The notes below the pieces were generated by a model, which saw only the letters and a list, made by a program, of their open reading frames with translations, did no database searches and was not told where the DNA came from. Of a stretch of 64,000 bases of DNA, positions 39,972 through 52,300 are shown one piece after another. The DNA is from Tubulanus polymorphus (Eukaryota; Nemertea; Palaeonemertea; Tubulaniformes; Tubulanidae), in contig NC_134035.1 in NCBI RefSeq assembly GCF_964204645.1, positions 1,440,001-1,504,000 on the forward strand. The letters run 5' to 3'. The translations under genes were made by a program, and so were the position numbers. Position 1 is the stretch's first letter. Every line of letters starts with the position of its first letter.

Positions 39972-41162
39972 TCATTTCCTTCTGTGTACATATGTGCATT
40001 TACACTTCTTAGGGACTTAAACTGGCGGCTAATAAATTGGCAAAATGTAGAAAAATGAATCTCTGGCTGCACCCTGGCAGATTGTCTCCGACATCAACTG
40101 AATCTACGTATCCAAGATCTTCAAGTGAGCAGAAATCCTCAGAGAAAACAACAACGAATTCTGTAAATAAACTGAAAACAAGAAATTTTTATTTATCATA
40201 GCAGTGCAGCAATATATATCTATAAAACAGCTGAAACTCACTAAATTGCACATGTTTTAATGCGAAGATAATATCGTGCTGATTTTTCTAAATTTCGACT
40301 ATAAGAATTTCGGATACAGCATCGGACCGATAAATATGCTTTTTTTTCAGCAGCCAAAGGGGAGATAGCACCAGTTTTAGCACCATTTTATTAACACCAG
40401 AACAATTTCTAGTCTTCGCAAGCACTTTTCGAGAAAAGTGTTTGGCAGCAGCAGCGGCAACAGCAGCAGCGGCAACAGCAGCAGCTGGTGCGCGTGTGGA
40501 TCTCACCACGGTAACAACTTTTGAGTTTAAGAACTACATGTAGATACAACATTGTCGAACAACACTTAGTAAAACAAAGTATAGATGCATATGTAAATCG
40601 ATGTAATTGATTAGTAATTAAACGACGAACATTTCACTTACTGATAAGAATAATCATAATATAAAACATAATACAAGTCATTCATTTTCTTTTAAATAAA
40701 GTTGAATATACATAATAATCTGAACAATTATAGATGAATGAAGCTACATCGGTTTTGTAACGAGCACAAAAAAGGGCAAGACTAGAAGACAATCAGACTA
40801 GATAGATCTCAAAATAAGGAAAAATCATCAATAAATATAAATGGTTAACGTTTTGGTTATAAAATCGTTTACAAGGAAAATCGATAAGTATTAATACTTC
40901 ATCGAGCGGATGTTAACATAATGAATTACGTAATAAGATAATAATGTTATTAATAACAACAACAGCACATATGATATATGTATTACAATAGATATGAAAC
41001 ATAATGTACATGAGCAGAATGTACATGTACAATGAACGAGATAATCAATTATTCAAAAATCGAGAGTTGATTTTTTTTTCGACAGAGCACTAGTTATAGT
41101 AGATGATACTTTTTACGCGGCACATTTGGTGCACTAATCATAACTAATTAGATATCCCCTAT

Positions 41163-41198
41163 AACTAAGATCATAGAACTGAAATCATATTTGATTTC
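41163..41198. repeat. Perfect hairpin with 16-bp stem and 4-base loop
   Basis: CATAGAACTGAAATCA and its exact reverse complement TGATTTCAGTTCTATG are separated by a 4-base loop. It lies about 1.9 kb downstream of the twitchin stop, possibly within the 3' UTR. The stem is too short for an ordinary microRNA precursor. Confidence 0.7.
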
Positions 41199-43097
41199 AG
41201 TTCTATGCTAAGATGTAAAATATGTTCAATGTTAGTGATGACATGTAAATGATTGTTTTAATAAGTCACCGTGTTTTCTATTAGTTTCTTTCCCAAATTG
41301 CTGACTGTGGTGAGAACGCACAGGACACCGCGCCCGACTCGGTAACACATTTCTGAGTTACTTTAAAACTCTTCACACAGAGCCGAAATCGGTTTTCGTT
41401 TTCAATTACTTTTCAACCGACGAGTCGAATTTCAACTGACAACATGTACAACCGAGTTCAGAGCTAAGAGAAGCTACTTACTCCTACATGTACATTTATT
41501 GCGTCATCATAACTGCACAAAAGCTTTATGTACAAGAACTTATCCTTCTTATCCTCATAGAACGTTCATATTGAAAAGAACACACACGTGTTCACAATGA
41601 ATGACGACCGTCGACGCGGCTGTGGCGACGACGCGGTGGCCGTCAAATTGTTTATAACAAGTGTACATTCCGCTAAAAATGGTATACGCATGCAAATCTA
41701 TAGAATCATCGTTATCGCTAATAGTAAGAGTAGTAAACAGTCGATGAGAAATGGACGATCACAACATGATTTCGACATACCACGGACAGCAGCGGTGGTG
41801 GTAGCGTTATCGGTTTTTTTTTTGTTGTTGAAATAATGAATGACGTGAAAATTACGATTTCAGTAAACAACAATCCAGTATAGGCTTTAATAAATAAACA
41901 AGCACAAAAATGCTGAATTCTTATTCCTCTTATCATTTTATATATTACAGAATAATAACGGATAAATATCGACTTCAGTTAATTATAGTTTCAGCTTTCC
42001 ATATCGAATACAACTTAAAATAACCTCGTCACAGTCGCAGTTAACGACTAGTTAAGAGTAAATCGTTTGTTGAAGCTTTCGCATTGGAAAACCTGAACCG
42101 AATAAATATCAAACCCCGCGCCTGGTTACCCCGACGACTACAACAATCATCATCTTCCGTAAAATCGCGTGAGAAAAAATTCAGCATTTAAACGCGGCAT
42201 TTTTTCATTCATCGTTTTTTCAATTCGAGAAAAAGAAACAAAAAAAGAAAAAACGAAATTACGAATATCGATCATAATAATTATCATCTTATGACACGAG
42301 TCGTATGAACGAATCACGTGCGAGTGAATGTTGCGCTATGATATAATAAAATGTACAGATTTAACGCAAGCTTTTTTTTCCCAATGATTGCAAGCGAGGC
42401 TGCCGAACAATAAAGTGCTTCATTTGTTTGAATGAACGAATGATGAGGAGGAAGATAGATATATTGTTGATTTCATCCTTCTTCTTCTTCTTCTTTTCTT
42501 AGTTTCTTCATTTAGATGTTTATATCACAAGTGCTACAAGAGAAATGATGTTTACACATATAAATGTTTTGGATGCAAATTTTTGAAATCTCCTCAGTGG
42601 ATCATATGCCTGACCACCTTATGGTGGAAGTAGGTACCAGATTGTACCAGATATTATGTACTCAAGGAAGACCCTCCCAACTACTTGATCGGAATAGCCT
42701 CAGAAGCTTCCCACAAACTTAAATCACTAACTTTTCTGAACTGTGATAGTAAGGCTAAAGGCAAAAAAATTTCTGCTGAGCTCAAATTGTTGACCAGGCC
42801 GGCTGCCCATGTACCCTGTATTATTTCAAAATCATGATCAAGCTGACCATAACAGACCCGGCAGTTATAGAAATGATTACGGTACAAATTTCATTGCAGT
42901 TCAAAAAATGACCTGGCCAATCAGGAAAAACAAGGTACCGTTATAGTTTTGAGTAAAAACATTAACTTTCCAATGAACCTAAGCAGTGAATGGTACAAAC
43001 TGATATTTCATAGAGGAACTTTGAAAGTGTTTCTAAGTAAAAATGTCAACTGTAAGAGGTACAAATGTGCCCATACCTGTAGGATACTAGTGCATTT

Positions 43098-46000
43098 TCA
43101 TGCTGTGCCTTCAGGCACTGTTACATTTAATGAAAATGACCAACTAGCAGTTCCGGCTACTGCTGTATATTCACCACTATCCGTCGCTAACGTTGCCAAT
43201 ATCTCGAGCGTTGAATTTCGATCGCCCGATTCTACTTTTATCCTATCCGAAGCTTCGACATTAGATTTTCCTTTCTTCCATGTGACTAAAACGATACAAA
43301 GGCAAAGACGTCGGTAAATTCCTTCGAGCGCGGGCACCTGAACATTTCAATTTCTCCTCAATCAACAATCTCGGTAAGTGAATGAAGAAGTCCCGCAATA
43401 GGATGAAATTCATCAAAATGAAACCATAATATTTCATCTGTTGACTAACAGCCATCTACAGGCAGAATGACCAGACACAGAAGTAACAAAGCATATAAAC
43501 TCACTGGATGTTTTGATACTTCTGGTTTCTGGTCATTCCACCCAATGATGGCTGTTAGTCAACAACCAAAAACGTTGTTGTTTCATCTCAATGAATTCTA
43601 TCCTATAAAATTCTATTGTGGAATTTCTTCACTCATCTACAGTTTACATGGATTAGTGTTTTATTCGACTACTAATCTTGGTAAACTAACAACTTATTAC
43701 AATTGACCCTGATAGCTCAGCGAGGTATTCAGCTATAGAAATCTTGACGCTAAACTGGAAAGTGAAACTTACTTTCTACGGGTGACTCGGATTTGATGGA
43801 ACAGCTAAATTTCGCAGGTGACCCCTCCTCAACTGTAACTGAGGCGGGGAATGTCTCGAACGATGGACCTGAACCTTTTTCATCGGGAACTGAAAATAAA
43901 ACGGTCGGATACTTTTTTCATATCGACAGAAAATAAAACAGGATCCTGATCCGAAGTTGTCGAGTCAGATTTGAATTATGAGATCGAGCTAGATTCTCGA
44001 AGATTCGTTCGACTCACAACTGTGAATCGGGGTCCAGATATTTGAAGAAAATTACTGTTGTTGATGGTAGTTTAGTTTGCACACTAAACACACCAAGACT
44101 GACATCCAACTCAGCACTGCCCGATTTCTGAACAAAACATAAGCAAATTTTATGAAACAAGCTTTACTTATCATTGAAGCAAAGATGCCGATGTACCAAA
44201 ATATGACACAATCAGGAACAGCGAAAGATTTTCATACCAGCTTTTCCCGAGAATTAGGCAGAGCTGGCAGCTCTGTCAGTCCGTGCATGCAAACGGCTCA
44301 AAAGCGGATTATCAAAGCGAGTACAAGGAAATCACACAATCGCGATAGTTCATCGATTCGAAAGAGAGATTTCCGTTTCGTTTTAACGGTCAAAACGCGG
44401 TTAACTTACCATCGACTCGTACCGTACATAAACTAATAGCCTCGCCGACACTATTAAAAGCTTCACACGAATATTCGCCGGTATCTTCCGGGAATACTTC
44501 CGATATCGTTAGTCTATATAGGTCTCCTTCGTTTTCCATTTTGAAGTCTTCGCTCGGCTTCACTTCGCGGCCGTTTTGCACCCAGACGACCTCGGCCGGC
44601 GGGTTCGCGCTGATGCGACACTCCAGCTTCAACTGATCGCCGTCGACTAATATTTGTCCCTTAACGTGTTGCGTGAATACTGGGGCGGATTCTACCGACG
44701 ACGGCTTCGCTTCTTTTGTCGTTTCGACGATGGCCGGTTCTTCGATGAGCTCGCCGTTTACGACAGCTGGTGTGTCGGTATCTCTGTCCAGCGGAGCGGG
44801 CATATCGATCATATCGTTCACCGCTTGCGTAGAGGGAAGGAAAAAGGAGGGTTCATCAGTATCATTTGAACTTTGTTCGAATTGATATTAAGCAGATGGG
44901 TAAGCTTTGGTGAAGAGAGAAGCCACTGCATCGAAACACAGGACTCGGTTTCATAGTTTACGGCTTATATTTGACTATTAAGCATTAAAACATCGAAAAT
45001 GAACTAAATTAAAATCTAGAGTCAAATTCAACCGAAACTGTTGAACCGGGTCCAGGAGTTTCGCAATCGATGTTTAGATCAAACATTTCACGACTTCATT
45101 AGTTAAGCTTTCGTTTACAATTCGGGTTTTCCGAAAAAAAAAAAAAGTTCTAATCCTGCGTACGATGCTCATCAAGAGTTTCAGGAAATGGTCTTAAGGT
45201 CAAACACTGCAAATTATAACGACACTGCGACCTTACATCAGGTCCACGTGTCGTATGAAATCTCAATTCATGCGAATGAAAACATTAGTTTCGCTTACCG
45301 GCAACTGCGGATACTTGCACGAAAGCGGTCGTCGAAGCCGAACCGTTGCTATTTTTTGCTTTGCAAGTGTAGTCGCCTTGATCTGACGCGGTCACCGCCG
45401 GTATTGTCAGAGTCGAAGATGTGTCTGTCGTTTCTACGTTCATATGTGATCCGAGAGGCTGAAAAGATAGAGAAATGTGACAATAAATTTTGCCTCTTCT
45501 GGTGGCGATGCCCACACAATGGCTCCACCACTGGTCTATTTTGGCAGGAGTTTAATCGCCGTGGCTGATTGGTTTGAGCCCGGTCGAGGTAGGACGACTC
45601 AATCCATATAACTAGACCAGACTACCAGAATAAGCTCAAAAGTTGGTTAGAGTTAACCAGTGGATTGTTGACATAGTGACAATTGAAATCGCAATGTTAC
45701 CACAGTATTTGTCCATGTCCAAATATCTTTAACTACATTTTGAACTGACACCTGATATTTCTAATTGTAGTATTTCTCAACAGAGAACAATTTGACATCA
45801 CAAAATGATATTTCTGATCGAAGTGGTTCCCAAAAATAACAGTTTACTCAAAAATGATCTAGAAGTTATTCTGATTTTCAGAATATTATATTCATTTGGA
45901 GTAGTTAAGCTCTAAAAAGTGTAGAAACTACTCTCAAATAGCACAGTCAAGGTCAGGTCTGAGCATGAAATCACCCAAAAATGAAGCTGCAACTTTTATA

Positions 46001-49000
46001 GTACCCTGACTAGATACTTACCAAACCATCTTTACTCCATTCTATTTCTACTTTTGTTCCAGAAAAACTACAGGATAATCGTAACTGTTCTCCAGCGTTC
46101 AGATTATCCCCTGATAATTGTCTAATTATTGAAGCCGGCATTACCATTGCGCTATCTAAACTAGATTCTGAAACGGACAAAAACAGCGAGAGACAATGAA
46201 ATCATGAAGATCAACAACGGTCGATTTAACTCTAAAAAATGCATCAACAGTACTTGCTTGATGGTTGAATAAACCGCCAAGGTTTAGATTAAAACCGAGC
46301 CCAGTTAATGGTTAAGATTGACTGCTGGTATATAGAATCAAAATTAGTTCATTTGAAATCTACAGTCAAAACTGAACCAAACCTGATGGAATTGGATTCT
46401 GATGCAGTTTGCAGGGCTGCCAACCTCTGCAAAGTGCTATCAGTAACAACTTGAATTTTTTTCTGGAACATTTCATCAAGTGTGAAGAAAATGTTCAAAT
46501 TAATCAGTAATCAACAGTAAGACCCTCAGTAACATCTTTCATATTTCTGTTCAAATTAATCAGTAATCAACAGTAAAACCCTCAGTAACATCTTTCATAT
46601 TTCTGTACAAATTAATCAGTAATCAGCTGTAAGACCCTCAGTAACATATTTCATATTTCTGTTCAAATTAATCAGTAATCAACAGTAAGACCCTCAGTAA
46701 CATCTTTCATATTTCTGTTCAAATTAATCAGTAATCAACAGTAAGACCCTCAGTAACATCTTTCATATTTCTGTTCAAATTAATCAGTAATCAACAGTAA
46801 GACTCTCAGTAACATCTTTCATATTTCTGTACAAATTAATCAGTAATCAGCTGTAAGACCCTCAGTAACATATTTCATATTTCTGTTCAAATTAATCAGT
46901 AATCAACAGTAAGACCCTCAGTAACATCTTTCATATTTCTGTTCAAATTAATCAGTAATCAACAGTAAGACCCTCAGTAACATCTTTCATATTTCTGTTC
47001 AAATTAATCAGTAATCAACAGTAAGACCCTCAGTAACATCTTTCATATTTCTGTTCAAATTAATCAGTAATCAACAGTAAGACCCACAGTAACATCTTTC
47101 ATATTTCTGTTCAAATTAATCAGTAATCAACAGTAAGACCCTCAGTAACATCTTTCATATTTCTGTTCAAATTAATCAGTAATCAACAGTAAGACCCTCA
47201 GTAACATCTTTCATATTTCTGTGCAAATCAAACAGTACAAAATACAGAAAGTCAGGAATGGTTGGCAGCCCTGAATTTGCATCTGTTGTCCTTGGGTTGA
47301 TTTACTAATCCATTAAAAACCATTGAATTTGCACATATCGAAAGTTAGAATTTTTGGAGAGAAAAAAAACATAACGCACTTTTTGTTGAGAAAGACGACA
47401 TACTGTCGAACGAACTGTCATCATCTTGTCGCATTGTACGTCGCGATGATCTAAAATCGGATGAATCCGAACTGCTACTGATGACGGATTTTGACGAGTA
47501 AGATGACTCGGTGATCGTCGTGCCGCCTTCAGTTCGTCGCGTCATTCGTGAAAACGACGACGACGTATTTTGTCCGGACGTGTCTAAACCTTTCGGTCGC
47601 AGCAATAAACGCTCTGAAAATAACCATTGACGTTTGGTTCGATTACGCGTGTAAAAACATCAGTGAAAAGCCTAGAAACAACTGAATTCAGCTCATTTTA
47701 GAATATGCAAAACAGCAATAGCAAGTTTTATCTGTAAGGGGTCATCCATAAAGTACATAGGCATCCATGAGGGGGTCATGAATTGTCCTCACTTCCCCCG
47801 GGCAGCTAATCTATTTGACTAGGTTTTACCCCCACTATTTCCTAACATGTAAGTTCCCCTCCCCTGACTTGATCTGTTAAGAATCCAATCAATTAACACT
47901 AGCTATCTCAACAAATTTCCCTGAGTTTTAGTTTTTTTTTTAAACAAAATTCCTTGACTATTCCCTGAATTCTTTAAAGAAAAGAAAATTCCTTGACTTT
48001 TCCCCATTTTCTAGGTGACTGGCTGCCCTGTTTACAACGCTTACAATTGTGTACATAGGAAAGGAGGGGTTGAAAATCAGCAACATTTAGCGTATGTACT
48101 TAATGAACAGCCCCTTAGGGCAGACTATATTTATTTACAGAGCTTTAGATTACCAGCTAGCATCCTGATAGATTTCATTAGGTTTTATTCGTACGTTTAA
48201 TTTTATGCGTAACTAAGCTGCTCTTTTTATAAATTTAATGAAACCTAAATGCGTAGATACACGACGGAGATGAAGCCAGTTTTTTTATAAGCTGCCGAGA
48301 AGAAAAAATCACGGAAAACTCTTATTAGAAATTCGCAAATGAAATAGAACGGGTCGTTACCTTTTTATTATTACACGAAGCAGAGAAAGGAAGGATACTT
48401 TAAACTAAAGACTAGAGAAATAAAATAATACATGACTAGAACAACATTAAGCTTTTCATTAACAATCTCTATGTTATTTACATTTTGAATTTACGTAAAT
48501 TTATCTAAGATTTTGAAACAAGTTTGGAAAACGTCTTTCAGGGTTGGTTATTTCTTGGCAAATGATTACTCCAAGGTTATTTAAGGGTGTTTTAAGTGCT
48601 TGTATATTCGGGATGCATATCAAGTTTTGGTGCCTGAAATTACAATGACATGTACGTGATGTGCCAGGATACATTAGCAAATCTACTTAACTACATGGAT
48701 TTTACACTCAAGATCCAGACGGGATTAACCGATTACTATTTGATTATAATTACTGATTACTATTTCGACCAGTGAGAAAATGTCACATTTAAAGCATTTA
48801 TGGGATAATATTGCGCATATTCATTAAGGAAAGTGACTAATCACGCGGCTGCCAGGTAAATGATAGGCTAAGTCTGTAAACGTTTTGGCTAACAAGACTT
48901 CGGTTCATGTATCTGGCTGCCTAGTAAACAGGTGCTTATGTGGTGGATATGTGGAATTGTTGAGGCCATATTTTCACAGCGGTATTCGAAAAACACCCGA

Positions 49001-49271
49001 TGAAAAATGCAGAATCGGAAAACGCGTAATGCCTAATTCCTAGAAAATGACTTATATCCTTCAAATGCAGACTTATATCCTTCAAATGCAGAGGTAAGGT
49101 CTGATACTTTTCAAATTGTCAGATATAAATACCACAAAGTTTTTCTCAGAATTTATGCATTTTCCGATTCGGCGTTTTTCATTTGGTGTCTTTTGGATTA
49201 AACCGATTTTCACAAAGGGGTACGCTCTATATTCGCTCTAGATTTTAGCACAGTACAGAAAATGACACACG

Positions 49272-49328
<57 letters not shown>

Positions 49329-52300
49329 CAAAATAATTTCAAATCGACATCGACGTTGTACGTCGGTCGTCGTACGTAGCTTAGAGAGGTCATTAATCAT
49401 TACAGCAGGAAGAAGCAAATACTACAAATACTCGTTTTGACACCGAACACAAAGTTACCTTTCGATTTGTCGGCTGCAATAGAGAAATAGCGCGATGAGT
49501 GATGAATGAGAACATTTATGAACCGTTGATACTGTCATCAATACACACAAAATCTATGCTTCTTGTGTATCGCGACAATTACAAAGTTGGCTATTGCAAC
49601 CTGGAGAGTTATCGATTTGGACCCATTTTGTCATGGTTCCTCGTTAATATTTAAGTTAAAATCATTGGAAATGAATTCGAGAATTAAGAAGGAATTGGCT
49701 CCGAGTTCTTGGTAAAAATTTGACTCTATGTTCACTGCCACTGTGATAATACAGTGCCGCCCCCTATTGTCATTATGAGTATACTTGTAGGATAGCACTG
49801 GAGCTGTTATACATAGTCAGCTTTTGCTCGAAATTGACTAATCAGCGTTGAGAATGAAGCCGGCAGTGAACGTGTTACGCATAGGCAAGTGAACCTAACC
49901 GATAACCAAGAACTGGGAAATCGAATGATTGAATTCCAATTATTAAGATGACTTTCAGAAATATTTTCTCTTCAGTTTGCAACGGTTAGAACATCATATA
50001 ATTATGCGTCTGGATGAAGAAGCAGATGCAGTTATTCATTATCAAAAAACCGGTTGATTATGAGAACGAGTAGTGCTCGCGTGTGCACCTGCTGCTGGTG
50101 TACCTGTGTGTTTGTATGTGTGTGTGCGTTTTAGTACCAGGTACATGCACCTGCGCATGTTTCTTACATACGTGTTCATTCTAGCGCAGTGAAGTCCGCT
50201 ATTTTATCGGTGAATAGAGCGATGAATTCAGCGCGAAATCGTCGTAGAAATTTACGTCGATTGCTGAAAAATCCGAGATATTTACCTTCGATTCGGATCG
50301 TCGCGTCGCATTCGTCTTCTCCCAATTCGTTTCGCGCGTGAACTGAATATTTACCGGCGTCCTCGAGCGAACAGCCCAACACCTCCAGCGAACACACTCC
50401 GAACTGATATTTGATCGTGTGGAAATCTGAATTGCGAAGCTCGCGTCCGCTTTTCATCCACGTGATCTGAAACGATCGACATTCTCGAGCGTTAGATGAT
50501 TTCGAGCTACAGTGAAACTCGCTTTATTTGTCAACTGTATCAATATGAACTCATTGTCTCAGAGTACGTATATATGATAATATCAATAAAGGACCATGGG
50601 TCCAGTAGGATCAATATCGAGTACATTTTACTTTTGAGCGAAAAATCGATTTGTTTTCAAATATGCAATAACGTATCAACAACTGATAAAGATGAAATCA
50701 TGGTGCACTGTGAAGAAACCATGGTAAACTTTGATGATAAACATGGTAGGCCTTATGGGTTTTCCCTATGATTTACAAGCACATGGCAGAACAATCAATA
50801 CTATGTTCTCGATAAGGACGTCACTAGTGATGCTCTTCTGATGGGCTTTACCTGTGATGACATCATCGAGAAACAAGGTCAAGCATCGATCAGTAAAATG
50901 GGGACAGATTCATTGAAATTTAGATTTTGCACATTTTCTCCAAGATCTTCCTAAACGGCTTAGAGATGATGGACGAAACTTGCCATATCAATTCCAACGC
51001 CTATTTCCCTCCTGACGACAAAATATCAGCTATGTAAATTCAGTGGTTACAATTTGTGCAACCAAGAGCTAACAGAAAGTTACTCTCAGGACCATTCCCA
51101 ACACAGTTGATCCTAAAATTTTTGATGATATGACTGATTTGATAACGCGTACCTCAGGGGTCGGGTTGGCTTCAACCGTCGCCAGAAGTTTGAACGCGGT
51201 GCCTTCTTGCAGAATACGATTACGCAGCGGGAACATGAAATGAGGTTTGTATTTCTTTTCTTTGAACATTTCGATCTCCCGTTCGCGAAGTTTCCTGTAA
51301 AATAATAGATCGTAAAACGTGTAAGGAAAATTCGATTTTCATCGATCGAGGCAGAATTATCTACGATTTAGAGTGTATTCACGCTGACCTCATCGGTGTA
51401 GGTTCGTGAGCAACTGGTCTCAAATTGAGTAACTCCATCGCTGAAAGAAGAAAAGCATGTACGATAGAACCGAACAGTAAACAAACAGAACCTGCACCTT
51501 CAGGGCCATCCCTATTGGACACCACTTAGTTTGTTAGAGAAATGGAAAGGAAAGGATGGCACCAACATGCCATATTCATAAGCTAAATGACATATACATG
51601 AGCTTATGAAAACAAATAAATCGCCATTGTTCACAGGCAAGTTAATAAGCCTGTATTTCTTTCACCAAGAAACACAGGATCGTAGAGCAACGTAGATACA
51701 CTGTGGAGACAGCCACTGCCAGGACTGGGTGAAGTATTTCTGTGATTTGATTCAGATCTAAATTTGAGTCCGATCTTTACGGACAGCGAAAAAATGTAGC
51801 TGATTCAAGAGCGTTATCTGAACTGGATGTTATACGAATTCATACGTAGATTGTCTATATCTAGTGTGGATTAGATCCATATTTCGGCGACTTACGTTCA
51901 ACTTGCAGCATCATCGGTTCCTCTTTCGTACCGAATGAGTTTTCGGCGCGTACGATGTACTCTCCGGCGTCGCCGTCTAATTTACAACGATTTATACGAA
52001 GTTCGAACTCGGAGCCCGAGTATTTCTGCATGTGTTTCACGCTCTGAGTTAACTGTACGTTGTCGTGATACCTGAACAGATATATAGGATGTACGTACGA
52101 AGTTAAGTGCAAAATATGACAAAGAAGAGGTAAATATTGAATCTGAAGTCCGGAGCTGCACACTAAGTGTTTTCTTGATGATTTACGTTGCGAGAAATAG
52201 CTACGATATCACTTGTTTTGCGGCCAGCAGCATTCTTTATCGGCCGACAAATAGTCGCCAGTGACAAGATCACTCAGTATCCTAGCATGCTAGATATTTG

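Larger units (their letters stand above)
38051..43097. other. Region between P450 copy B and the twitchin stop codon
   Basis: The left part holds the upstream region of P450 copy B. The right part probably includes the twitchin 3' UTR, but no polyadenylation site could be assigned with confidence among many TTTATT motifs. It also contains a two-unit tandem duplication (39801-39971), a GCA/CAG triplet run (about 40440-40490) and a perfect short hairpin (41163-41198). No gene was recognised. Confidence 0.4.

Noticed and set aside
40288-40509. Ala-rich 73-codon minus-strand ORF
   Set aside because: The Ala/Val run comes from a GCA/CAG triplet repeat; the remainder shows no family similarity and no splice context.
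41163-41198. MicroRNA precursor
   Set aside because: The stem is perfect but only 16 bp with a 4-base loop, shorter than a normal precursor.
44152-44436. 94-codon plus-strand ORF
   Set aside because: It lies over a twitchin intron and exon on the other strand, with no similarity to known proteins; judged a chance shadow.
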